Source: Seiridium cupressi (Eukaryota > Ascomycota > Sordariomycetes > Amphisphaeriales > Sporocadaceae). From it: a stretch of DNA of 64,000 bases. The notes under the pieces are model-generated. The model ran no database searches. It worked only from the letters and a program-made list of their open reading frames with translations, and had not been told where the DNA came from. Position numbers and translations under genes: made by a program. How positions within the stretch are numbered: position 1 is the stretch's first letter; each line of letters opens with the position of its first letter. This document shows, piece after piece, positions 33,866 through 45,305 of the stretch. Location of the stretch: the NCBI GenBank assembly GCA_036674765.1, contig JARVKI010000041.1, forward strand, positions 248,001 through 312,000, given 5' to 3'.

Positions 33866-36800
33866 ATGATCGCCTCCTCTCTGCTCCCCTTCCGCTTCCG
33901 CGGCGAGCAACAGAACGGTCAACCGAATCCGCCCTCGAAATTGAACAAGAAAGTCACGCCATTCCTCCAATTCGTCTCCAAGATCGCCTGCCTCCACCCG
34001 ATTTACACCATATGCGTCATTGCGATATTGGCAAGTACCACCTACGTCGGTGTAGTGAAGGAGAGCCTCGTCGATGCGACTCGGAGTGTTGAGCGCGCAG
34101 AATGGGACTTGGCGGAAGGCAGCCGAAGTCTGATCGCCGGTCCGGAGACATCTTGGAAATGGCAAAGCTTCGATGCACATGTTCCCAAAGACGCCGATCA
34201 TCTGGCCCTAGTCACCCTGGTTTTTCCCGAGTCCTCCCCAGAGGCTCCTCAGACCGCCCCCTCACCACATGTTGTCCCTCTACCGAATAACCTCTCCGTG
34301 ACACATCTCCCTTCGACCTCCAACACGCTCTCGACATATGCCCAAGACAGTGGCCTCGCTTTCTCTGTGAAATACAGTCAAGCTGCAGAATTTCTGACCG
34401 CTGCCCAAGAGATCCCCAACGATGTGCCCGGCCAGGAGTCTCGTGAGACGGAGAATGGCAGCAAAGAGAAGAAAATGTGGATAATCAAGGCTGCCAAAGG
34501 CCAGACGAGAAATAGTTTGGTGCGATGGGCTCGTAATGCCTGGACCGATTTCATGGACTTGCTGAAGAATGCCGAGGCTCTCGACATCATTATCATGGTT
34601 CTAGGATATATGTCTATGCACTTGACATTCGTCTCTCTTTTCCTGAGCATGAGGAAGCTAGGCTCGAATGTCTGGCTTGCGACTAGCGTCCTTCTCTCTT
34701 CGACATTCGCTTTTCTATTTGGTCTCAATGTGACCACGAGACTTGGAGTTCCCATCTCGGTGGTACTGCTCTCGGAGGGTCTCCCATTCCTAGTCGTGAC
34801 GATTGGATTTGAGAAGAACATTGTTCTGACTAAGGCTGTCCTGTCGCACGCTTTGGATCATAGGCGACCGGAGGAGAAGTCGAATGGTGGCAAGAAGAAG
34901 AGATCTCCCAGCCCCCCCGAGAGCTTAATCCAGTATGCCGTCCACAAAGCCATCAAAGATACCGGATATGAGATTGTCCGGGATTACATCCTGGAGATCT
35001 TGATCCTCGTTGCGGGCGCAGCCTCTGGAGTACAGGGTGGATTACAGCAATTCTGCTTCTTGGCGGCCTGGATCTTGTTCTTCGATTGCCTACTGCTGTT
35101 CACTTTCTACACCGCCATTCTGTGCATCAAGCTTGAAATCAACCGCATCAAGCGGCACGTCGAGCTGCGCAAGGCTTTGGAAGACGACGGCCTAAGCCGC
35201 CGTGTTGCAGAGAATGTCGCAGCCAATAACGACGATAATGATGGAAAGAATGCCCCACTGTTCGGTCAGGACTTTCAAAGCAGCAGCGTCCCCAGGTTCA
35301 AGTTCTGGATGATTGCTGGGTTCTTTGCTATCAATATTGTCAACCTTTGCACCATTCCCTTCCGAACGCCGGGGACATTTTCTACCATCTCTTCGTGGAC
35401 TGGTGGCCTGGGAGGTGTTGTGACGGCACCTCCTGTGGACCCTTTCAAGGTCGCGTCCAACGGGCTCGATGAAATTTTATTCCTGGCTCGGGGCCACGGA
35501 CGGACTACCGTGGTAACGGTTCTGACACCTATCAAATACGAGCTGGAATTCCCGTCAATCCACTATGCCGTGTCACCCAAGGATGGACAAACAGGGGATG
35601 ATGACTTCTCCCAGCTTGTTGGCTATGCTGTAGGAGGACGGATGGTTGGAAGTCTTCTTACAAGCTTAGAAGACCCCATCCTTTCCAAGTGGATCGTGGT
35701 TGCCCTTGCAATGAGTGTGGCATTGAACGGATATCTTTTCAATGTTGCGCGATCCGGTATCAAGGACCCTAACGTCCCCAGTCATCCCGTTGACCCAGAA
35801 GAGCTGGCTGTCGCTGAGAAGTTCAACGAGACGCAAAGCTCTACGCCGTCAATTGGTCAAACTCACAAGGTGCCTGCACTTAAGTCCCTTACACCAGCCA
35901 CACCGGCGTCTACCGATGACGAGTCCGATCATTTGCTCATGAAATCGAAACCAACCGTCTCGGATACACCAACCTTGAGGGCGCCTGTTCCTTCCCGGAG
36001 TCAGGCGGATCTGGACAAGTTATTGGTAGAGAAGCGGATTTTTGATATGACGGATGAGGAAATCGTTGCGCTATCACTGAAAGGCAAGATCCCCGGCTAC
36101 GCCTTGGAGAAGAGCCTCAAGGACTGCACAAGGGCTGTCAAGGTCCGTCGGTCTATCATCTCGAGGACCAGGGCGACCACGGAGCTCACGAGCTCCCTCG
36201 AGCGCTCCAAGCTGCCGTACGAGAGATACAACTGGGATCTTGTTCTGGGTGCTTGCTGCGAGAACGTCATCGGCTACTTGCCTCTTCCTGTTGGCGTTGC
36301 TGGTCCCCTCGTGATTGATGGTCAGAGTTACTTCATTCCCATGGCCACCACCGAAGGTGTCCTGGTTGCCAGTGCCAGTCGTGGTTGCAAGGCCATCAAC
36401 GCTGGTGGCGGTGCTGTCACTGTTCTTACCGGCGACGGAATGACACGTGGACCTTGCCTCAGCTTTGAGACTCTCGAACGTGCCGGTGCCGCCAAGCATT
36501 GGCTTGACTCGACCGCTGGTCAGGACATGATGAAGAAGGCTTTCGATTCTACAAGCCGATTTGCACGGCTGCAGACCATGAAGACTGCACTGGCAGGAAC
36601 CAATCTCTATGTCCGATTCAAGACGACCACTGGTGATGCAATGGGTATGAACATGATATCCAAAGGTGTTGAACATGCTCTCAACGTCATGGCAACCGAA
36701 GGTGGTTTTGAGGACATGTCGATCGTCTCTGTTTCGGGCAACTACTGTATTGATAAGAAGCCTGCTGCACTCAACTGGATCGACGGCCGTGGGAAGGGAA

Positions 36801-37471
36801 TAGTTGCCGAGGCCATCATTCCCGGGGACGTCGTGAAATCGGTTCTGAAGAGTGACGTCGACAGCTTAGTCGAGCTGAACATCTCCAAGAACTTGATTGG
36901 ATCTGCGATGGCTGCTTCTGTTGGTGGTTTCAACGCACACGCGGCCAACATTGTGGCTGCCATTTTCCTTGCCACAGGTCAAGATCCGGCACAGGTCGTC
37001 GAGAGCGCCAACTGTATCACAATCATGAAGAAGTAAGTTGAAAGCTCGGCCGTTCTAGGTCTCCTTGCTAACATAATCAGTCTTCGTGGTTCCCTCCAGA
37101 TCTCAGTATCCATGCCTTCCATCGAGGTTGGAACGCTAGGCGGTGGAACAATCCTAGAACCGCAGAGTGCCATGCTGGAAATGCTTGGAGTCCGTGGTGC
37201 CCATCCTACCACCCCGGGCGACAATGCAAGGAGATTGGCGCGCATCATCGGCGCTTCTGTGCTAGCTGGAGAACTGTCGCTCTGCTCTGCACTTGCTGCT
37301 GGTCATTTGGTCAAAGCCCACATGGCACACAATCGATCCGCGCCGCCCACTAGGAGTACTACGCCCGCTCCCAGTGGTACTATGACTCCCGTTGGCCTCA
37401 CCATGACCAGCGCAGCAGAGAAATCTGTAGGCAGCATGAATAGTGCTGCTACTCAGCGATCGAAGCGCTGA
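33866..37471 (+). CDS. HMG1: 3-hydroxy-3-methylglutaryl-CoA reductase
   Basis: Reduces HMG-CoA to mevalonate with two NADPH in the ER membrane, the main control step for sterols and isoprenoids. Exons 33866-37032 and 37081-37471, 48-base intron; 1185 residues. The N-terminus has a first membrane helix (about 45-65) and a lumenal loop; a sterol-sensing-type membrane block spans about 235-335, and further helices follow to about 630. After a Ser/Thr/Pro-rich linker the catalytic domain (about 725-1150) shows [27 protein letters not shown] with the catalytic Glu, [12 protein letters not shown] with the cofactor site, the [14 protein letters not shown] segment with the catalytic Lys, and GHLVKAH with the C-terminal catalytic His (about 1130). 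The intron junction restores [20 protein letters not shown]. No truncation. Many long antisense frames inside it are shadows. Confidence 0.97.
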
Positions 37472-38274
37472 GACAGCCGGGTACTCGGGGGTTTTTTTCG
37501 TTGAAGTAACCTGCATTGCATATGGAGCGCCCATTTCCATTTCACGTTGGAGCTCGGCTTTGAGCGGGCATATTTTATGCCAAGTATTTACATCGGAACC
37601 TTCGAGGGAGTGGGAGGAAACCACAGGCCAGGCGTCCTAACTGCTGGGCTATTAGGGTTGCAGGTATATTGGATCAAAGAGTAGATGGCTTTTTAAGTTT
37701 AAGCCCTACTTTGATGGATCGGGTGGTGCATGCCCATTGCCCACCACTGGCCTGGTGCACTAGGCGGCTAAGAAAAATAAGAGATCATATACTATAAGAC
37801 ACTGCTACAAGAAACATAATCAATACAAATAACAACCGTCGTAATGCGGCGTTCTCACATTACCATTTCTGCCCTCCATGTCGCAAAGCCCCTGTGCCGA
37901 GTCCTGGTATTGTTGTGATTTCCCCCGGCCCTCTGTTGACACTTGACTAATTCCATGTCAGCTCCATGTATAGATTTCGAGCCACTACTATGAAGACTGG
38001 AGGTCCAGAAATCTATTGGAAGATGAGATACTGTCATGATTGATTTGTGGTTGCATACCTTGGTGCATCGTTCAATTTGGGGTTGCCATGAACCGATGCA
38101 GCGTTCCACCCACGATTCATGGACAGTGTCATACTGGATTAGGAAACAACAGTGGAGTCAAAATCACGAAGCCTTTCGGTTGAGTTTTGGTCCTTATTCT
38201 GACTAATCCATAATATTCAACGATTGTATATTTCACCGAACCAAGTGCTTTTAACCCTCACTATCTTCCAATTT
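37472..38274. other. Convergent 3' flanks of HMG1 and the beta-propeller gene
   Basis: The two genes point at each other, so this stretch should contain both polyadenylation regions. AT-rich patches (about 37680-37840) fit this. No gene seen. Confidence 0.5.
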
Positions 38275-39303
38275 CTACCTAAAACTAGTCGTATCGATGG
38301 CAACAATCTTCCCAGCTTCGACAGGAGTCTTGACATTAAACCCGCTGGTAGTCACGTACAATATCCCGCTATCCTTCTCGGTCCTTCCAAAAGCTGCAGC
38401 TGTATCGCCGAGGACGGTTGTCTGATTAGACGCCCCAGCCACAACAAGGCTGTCGCCCGTCTGAACATTCACCTTAAGCACCGTGCTCCCATGGTTAGAG
38501 GCGATCCAGATAGAACCATCAGCACCAAAAGTAAAGTCATCCAGGAAGGTCTCTCCGGGGACTCTGGCAACAGTCTCCACACTGGCTCCCGCAGCGGCGA
38601 AACCGGACGACGTGATCTTGATCCGGTACAGGGCCGCCGCATAGCTGTTGTCGAAATACAAGTACTCATCCCGGATCTTAATACCATTGATACCCACGGG
38701 ACTGCTCGCGTTTGCTATGGGCGCCATCTCGGAAACTTGGACCGCGGTCTCAACAGCGCCAGTCTTGGTGTCTACGCGGAACACTAGGCCACCTGCCGAG
38801 TCTGCAATGAGCACGGCAGAAGGCGAGGAACCGCCACAGCCAGGAACAGCCGTCGCGCCGTTGAGGACGAGAGCGTTTGGAATGTCGGCGACTTTATGGG
38901 TCGTGACATTACCGTCGTCAGCAAATGCGACCTCCCAGGCCGCGGCCACGCCAGCGGTGGAGAAGTTTTGGCCTGCCAGGACAAAAGTGTCGGCTGCTGT
39001 TTCTGCGATACCAACGAGGCCGCTCATGTTGGGAAAGGTGTAGACAAGTTCAGCTGAGGGCGCGTCTGAATAGGGGCTGGCTATCTGCCATAGTTGAGGG
39101 GATGGAGAGAGCAGGGTGACGAGGAGGTTTCCATTCCGGCGCACGGCGATATTCTCAGCCCAGTACCCAACAGTGGGAAACTGGTAGACGGTCTTGGAGG
39201 GCAAAGGGAGACTTGTCGACTCCCTGATTTCGAGGGGCTTTGCTTCGGCCATGAAGGCTATTGCGCTGTAAGCGAAGAAACGCTTAAAAGTTGAAAGACG
39301 CAT
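38275..39303 (-). CDS. Secreted SMP-30/gluconolactonase-like beta-propeller protein
   Basis: Secreted protein of 342 residues in one exon. The N-terminus has a signal peptide (MRLSTFKRFFAYSAIAFMAEA). The rest is a series of propeller blades with repeating G-x-I-W/V-F-R-V-D type strands, for example AENIAVRRNGNLLVTLL, AVLIADSAGGLVFRVD and FGADGSIWIASNHGSTVLKV, as in calcium-dependent lactonases of the SMP-30/strictosidine-synthase-like fold. Several N-glycosylation sites are present. The conserved Glu and Asp metal ligands cannot be assigned with certainty. Homologues are often found near fungal secondary-metabolism genes, but nothing adjacent supports that here. A TATA candidate is 130 bases upstream. 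Confidence 0.8.
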   Translation of the reverse strand: MRLSTFKRFFAYSAIAFMAEAKPLEIRESTSLPLPSKTVYQFPTVGYWAENIAVRRNGNLLVTLLSPSPQLWQIASPYSDAPSAELVYTFPNMSGLVGIAETAADTFVLAGQNFSTAGVAAAWEVAFADDGNVTTHKVADIPNALVLNGATAVPGCGGSSPSAVLIADSAGGLVFRVDTKTGAVETAVQVSEMAPIANASSPVGINGIKIRDEYLYFDNSYAAALYRIKITSSGFAAAGASVETVARVPGETFLDDFTFGADGSIWIASNHGSTVLKVNVQTGDSLVVAGASNQTTVLGDTAAAFGRTEKDSGILYVTTSGFNVKTPVEAGKIVAIDTTSFR

Positions 39304-41037
39304 GTAAGGCTGGAGATTCTTGGTTCCGTCGTTCTGGTTGTTCTACTTTCTGAAGACAATGTATATGATTGCACCAAGCTGGGATGCAGATTGAATTTGT
39401 TTTCCAGACGTGACTTTGTTCTTGAACATTGCTCTTATATAGAGTCTTGGCCCATTCGCAGGATTCAACAACCATGTCACTATACACAACGATTATGCGC
39501 TAATGAAGGGCCAATCCCCCACTCGACTCACCGGGCACGGCGAATGATTGGCTTGACAGCACCGCCGCTAAGGCCTCCGCCTGGAGCCATACCACATTTG
39601 GTTCGGCGAGAGCCAGCTTCTGGGCCTCGAAAACCGGGCAACAGGTTCATGTTGCACAATACCAGCTTCATTCCTTCGGCGAGCTCAAAAGGAAATCAAC
39701 CCTCTTGGATGGAACACATCCATGTAAGCAATCGCAAGTAACAAATCCATCTCTCAGGGACAGAAGAAATGATATCTTAGCCTTCTAGGGCTGCCTCGAA
39801 TGTATGATCTAAAAATAACGTCGCTGGTCGCTCCGGTCAGCTCTATTAGCTCATTTATGTGAACGGCGAGTGAATCACCGCGTTGGGGTCGAATCATGGC
39901 GCTGAATTATATACATAGAGAAATAAACAAACAAGCAAAGCCCTGGCCACGAGCATTTCCAAAGGCACCCTCACGCCCACGTAGCAGCCGTAGTCGTGAT
40001 ATGCAGGAAAAAAGAGCTGGCTAACACCGTAACCATAGTCTGCCCTGTGTCACTAGAGCGCAGCCCTGGTGGCGACAGCAAATCGCAGAGTAGATGTGCC
40101 GACGACATAAACCGAATAACTAAGGAGCGCATCATATTTGATTACTAGGCGCGATGTTTTTTCGTCCTTCCATTTAAGTCCGATCCCATGTGCCGACGAC
40201 CGAGCAATTCACGCGCCGCCAAGTCTCTTGACGGCCTCAGATGGGCCATCTGAAGTCGATCCGAAACGGTGGGCCACCCGACAACCCACGAGCTCTGCCA
40301 GCGTCGAGGGTTGAGAAGACATCGGCTCCACACACTCTATCTGCTTCGTCTCCCACGATGTCTTGGGTTGTCAAGTCGGAAACATCGACTTACGCATGCA
40401 CTGTGGATCTGCGCGGCCGTGAAGATCCAATGATCATAGATCGTCCGGTTAAACGGGCGGTCCCCACTATCGCCAGGGTGCTTGGCAGGGCTTCATCGTC
40501 ATGTATTGGGAATACCTCCAAACTCCATGGCCCGTCCAACGGCTAACACATCTGGCAGATCCACTGAAGGGGTACCTCAACAACAGGTGAGATGACGATA
40601 GGAGGCTCGGGTCCTTTGATATATCCGACGACGACTCCTGGCCTGCCGGGCATTGATGAGGATCTCGCGCTTACACGGATGTTGGTGTATCAACGACGTA
40701 GTCCTATCAAGGCAGCCCTTGCAGGTATGGGGGCCCGACGCGGCGGTGCAATAGATACAGTATCACTTGGGGAGTGGATATCACTGCTCGAACGATCTAT
40801 TGACCCGTGGGGAGGCAATATATTCAAGCTCCAGCCAATCCACCACCCTAAATCAAGCTTATTTCTCTTATCCGCCCTTCACTTTTTCGTCAGTCTCTTT
40901 TATGACCCTTCCTCCAGGAGAGAGCCAGCCTGTAGACCAGCGCATATGATAATCATTCTCTATAATCTAGTCCGTTGATCGAGCCACGAAAACCACTGTC
41001 ATTTCCACTTGCGAGACCCAAAACACATTCACTCAAG
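39304..41037. other. Intergenic between divergent beta-propeller and cupredoxin genes
   Basis: It contains both promoters. Frames of up to 128 codons (40592-40978) are not recognised. Confidence 0.45.
39434..39441 (-). promoter_or_regulatory. TATA-box candidate of the beta-propeller gene
   Basis: TATATAAG on the minus strand, about 130 bases before the ATG at 39303. Confidence 0.45.
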
Positions 41038-42054
41038 ATGCAGAACCTGATGAGATTTGCTTTTCTTCTGGCAGCCGTTGCCAACGCTTTGCCCCAGCCT
41101 ATACCACAGAACCTGGCAGCAACTTCTCCAGCTGTGCTCAGTCCCGAGGAAGCAGCTGCGCAAGCTCGGGCGGCTTTTAAGCCAGATGGGTTCACGGGTT
41201 CGTCATGATTTTCAATAGCCAGTCCTTCGGCTTCGTGAAGCTGACACATAACAGCCCAGGCCAACCAGATCATTCCTGTCGTCGTCGGTGGTACTCAAGA
41301 CACATTCGTACCAAACGTCGTGACAGCAGCCGTCGGCGATGTTGTAAGTTTCTGATTTTACTAGAAGAGCAGAAAGTTCAGGCTATGTTTATGAACTGTT
41401 AACTAACAGAGTTTGTGATTGTTTATAGGTACAGTTCCAATTCAGCAACGGAAACCATACCGTTACTCAATCCGCCCAGGATGTTGCTTGTCAGCCGTTG
41501 CAGGCTACAGTCGCCACGGCCATCCACTCCGGCCATATCCCATTCGTTGATGGCCAGACTACAGTTGGCACCTTCAACATGCCTGTCCTTAGTACCGACC
41601 CAATGTTCTTGTACTGTGCGACTGGACCGCACTGTCAGGAAGGGCAGGTACTCATCGTAAACCCGTCGGTGACCCTTCCCTTTCACAGCCTCCAATATTT
41701 GACAGCTGCTGACACGAATACAACAGTGCAACCACCCAGCAGATCGTCGATTATGCCAAATTATCAGCAGCTTCTGGTCAAAGTGGAGATGGCACAACAG
41801 TCGTCGGAGGCACTGTGGCCCAAATCCCCCTTGACCTTGCCGCCTTTACCCCCGCTGTTCCCCAAGCTGCAGCGCCGCCTGCCGCAGCTGCTCCCGCCGA
41901 CCCAGCAGGCGCACCAAGCTCGGCAGCCGCTGCTGTACCGGTCAGCGCCATCACATTGACGTTGCCTCCTGTAGCCCCAGTAGCTACCGACGCCGCTGCT
42001 GCAGGCAGTAGTACGACGACTATCACGGTAACGGTGCCACCAGCTGCTCCGTGA
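41038..42054 (+). CDS. Secreted cupredoxin-domain protein
   Basis: Extracellular or cell-wall protein with a plastocyanin-like fold, 270 residues. Exons 41038-41197, 41255-41343, 41429-41664, 41727-42054. A signal peptide (residues 1-17) is followed by a short propeptide-like segment. The cupredoxin domain (about 58-160) shows IIPVVVGGTQDTFVPNVV, VGDVVQFQF, NHTVTQS with the N-terminal His ligand, and MFLYCATGPHCQEGQV with the Cys-x-x-x-x-His site. It lacks a clear C-terminal axial Met (Gln or Val at that place). The rest is Ala/Pro/Ser-rich and ends TTTITVTVPPAAP, without a hydrophobic GPI tail. The first donor (GTTCGT) and third donor (GTCGGT) are non-consensus, but only these keep the frame; the third junction is the least certain. 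Fungal relatives are called extracellular serine-rich proteins. Confidence 0.82.
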
Positions 42055-45000
42055 TGTAGACGAAAGAATAATACTCCTGCAAGGTGACTATGAAGAACCG
42101 TGATTCAATAGCAGGCAGATAATGGCACGTTGTCTTGTATATTATAAGCGTTGTGGACATAATGATACCCTCGCCGCTGTGGATCGCGCACTTAAACGGA
42201 GCGAAGGTTTCAAGGTCAAGCCTGTATCATTATCGGGACAGTGTTATATTCTGTTCAACTGGTTCTGTTTTGCTTGATTGTGGCTCAGCAAAACCATCAA
42301 CTACGTAGAGCTTATAGATTTTCATCATTCAACAAGTGAATCCTCCAATGTCCAGACCTCCATAACTCCTACAACTCGAAGAGGATAGGTAACACAAAGT
42401 TTTCTTGCGATTGGAGTCTCTTTATGAAAATGTTCCATAATGGTGTAACATGCATATGGCCGCACGGCATCGCAAGCTCAAACGCCCTAGCCAGCTGGGG
42501 GCAGCCCGACCCTGACGCGATCTTAAATATTAATATCATTCTAATGCTTATCTATTAGATTATACTCCCGTGACATGAAATCACTGGGCATAATCTCCCC
42601 AGAAATATCGTTACGACGCATTCGGGGCTCGTCCGAAGAGATTACGATCGTCTCAGAATCCTGTGAGCATGTCGATGTCCGTTTGAAACTGGTTTTAATT
42701 GTGAACAGACCTATGGAAAGTCTGATGTGATAGTGGCCATGTATTTGGAACTGTAAAACCAACTCGTGCCACAATGTGAAGTCGTACCTGATTATTGATA
42801 TCTTGGCCGGCGAGTGCTTGAGCAGTGTAACATTGACCTATGCTTTTAGCACCAAGCTTCTTGGTAGCATTGGCATCTACTTTGTTGCGTCTTCTTCCAA
42901 AATATCACAGGATTTTCGTTGCTTTCACTTGCAACCACACCGCACAGCTCCTGACCAACCACTCATCCAACGGGCCCAATTTAGCGTCGTCCAGATTTTT
43001 GGAAGAGCCAGCTCTTGGGCATGGGTGGCAGGAAGCGCACTAACAATATAGGTGCGGGTTGGCTCCGCGGTCGCTCTATAGTCCTGGTCAGAAAGACCTG
43101 CATAGCGAAAATAGGTCTAAGGGTATTGCTAAATTGTCGGGGAGTAAATATTGGGTGCTATGCTGGCTACACTGGATATGATATTCATAACGAGCATCAT
43201 ATCTGAAGATACGGCCTGAGCTTCGTAGCAAAAGAATGTGCCAGTAGAATACACTTGATCTCAGGCCCTGTTGCTGGATCCGTGGCAGCTTCGTAGTAGC
43301 CTGGTGCACTCAACACAGCTCTGAGTATAATCTTGAAGAAGCCTTAGGTCCGTTTCTAGAATCACTGCAACGCTGTCTGTAGCTTCATTATTGGGGTTCA
43401 TAGTAAAACAACAGTCGAATTGGTGTCAGGAAGGGCCGCGGCTAAGGAGTCCGCCAGCAGGTCGACGTGGTTATAGTTCTACCTGGCGCGCATATTCGAT
43501 GATAGTACCGACGACCACAATCAGCCCCGAGAGAGCACTTCCAGCGGAGACTATTATGGTGACAACCAGCAGGCCCGGGTTCGAAAAGCCGGGCTGCCAT
43601 GGTCTTTGCCTGCGACATGAAAAAGGACGCTACCCTCCTGCTCCGTTAGGTCAAATCGCGCGGCAATGGAATCCAGAAGCCTACCAATCATACTCTTCGC
43701 CGTCGGTGGCACCCTCAACGTATCTGCCCCAAGAGGGCACAGTAGTCGTCTGCATATTGCAGCACATACTACGGCTGTCTGGTTTCTTACCCAGAGTTCA
43801 TCCTCGCGTAAACCGCCGACTGCTCATTAGTTCGACGTGGGCTTGTGTTATTGGCGTCGGGCTGTCGAGATACACGAAGGGAACCATCGTTCTCTGTCAT
43901 CAAACCAAGAAGTTGAGTAGTTTTGAAAGTACAGTACTACACTAGTAATCGTGTTGGTACAGCATATATTTACTCACGGGATTGTGAAATGTAAAGCTCA
44001 ACCGGCCGATGTCAGTTATTTTGTATATTCTCCCTTAGTTGGAAGATACGGCAATGACATATCCTGAAACAACATTCCTCGTCAGCATTCTAAATGTGCA
44101 AGATGGCGTTTTCAAGCGTCAGACTCGCGGAGAGGGATTTCGGGGTTACAGCATGTGACAACCTCATCTCTAACCGGGGCTCTATCAGGCCGAAAGGGAA
44201 AACCGCGCATGGTCAGCAAAATGAGCGAGCGATTATCAAGAGGCAGCGTCGCGCATAGCGGATTGCCGCAGCGAGGATGCTAGGGTCTCTCAGGTCGCGT
44301 GGTTGAATCGAGGAAAGTAAGAGTACTTACCAAACCCTACACTAGTCTAATGTAGACAGAACGATGCTCAGCCGAGAGATCATACAAGCGAGACACGGTT
44401 AGATCAGCGACTCCAAGACTTGGAGCACAGTTGTGCTCAGCTCCAAATCAATCAGAGGATGGCCGACGGGCTTCCCACTGCAAGAGAGCAGTCAGCCTTG
44501 ATGAGCATTAATGGCGCGTCGGTGACCGGACTGCGACCATGGTTTCCCGCCGCGCCGGCTGTATCGTAGGTAGTAGTATTGACGATCGCTGGGCTGCTGG
44601 CTGCTGCACGAAATGGCATAGCCACCACCATCTACATTTCTAGCGTCCATTAAGCGTTGCCTGCCCCGCAGCACGGACGCAGACTTGGCGATGCTTGTGT
44701 CTGCCTCGTCCCTCGACCCTGGACCGTGACTGGCCCGGTGGCTGGGCAGATTCCAAAGAGGCAAATGCGTCGAAGCTCTCACAGCCTTCGATCAACCTTC
44801 TTCATGGCTCATGTGACGTTTGTGTGGGCCGACTGCCCGGAGCGGATTGGCATTCAGCTGTGTCACCTCCGCATCCAGCATGCGCCCGGCTGTAGTGGCA
44901 AGCACCATCGATTGCATAGAAGTCGCAACCTACATTATGTACATTCGTTAACCGCCGCCGAAGGATCATTGCACAGCTCCACTAGACGATGCGCTTCAAC

Positions 45001-45305
45001 TGTGCCACTTGTTCGCTTCGTCTGACCTGAGATACCGCCAGCTATGACGCCAATGTCTTGACAATGCCACATCTTCCGTAATACAAAAACCAACTCGGGC
45101 AAGTGCTACGTTTCCCGTCAGCCACAGATAAATAATTCCTGGTGTCCGGACCGAGATTCTACTTTGACCCCGGCTTGCCTTCTATTGCCACGGTACTCTT
45201 ATTATACACCTAAGTCCACCATCTTCATGAACGTCGGCTCTAATTAATTGCCCACATAACTACCACGACTAATCCGCGTCGTGCCATTGGCATTCAGTGC
45301 CCAGC
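42055..45305. other. Three-kilobase intergenic region
   Basis: No recognised gene. The longest frame is 184 codons on the plus strand (43391-43945); its translation is Arg/Pro/Ser-rich and unrecognised, and other frames over the same stretch also look partly protein-like, so a decayed gene is possible. A frame at 44657-45025 (122 codons) is likewise unrecognised. The last 300 bases are the promoter of the GRDP-like gene. Confidence 0.4.

Noticed and set aside
36074..36676. 200-codon minus-strand frame inside HMG-CoA reductase
   Set aside because: It lies entirely within the conserved catalytic domain on the plus strand and has no family resemblance; a codon-bias shadow.
43570..43590. tRNA B-box-like gggttcgaaaa
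   Set aside because: It lacks the expected CC after the box, and no cloverleaf arms or A box are found at proper distance.
44940..44980. Possible end of 18S rRNA (gaaggatcatt)
   Set aside because: Only this short string matches; the surrounding bases do not resemble the conserved rRNA 3' end or ITS1.
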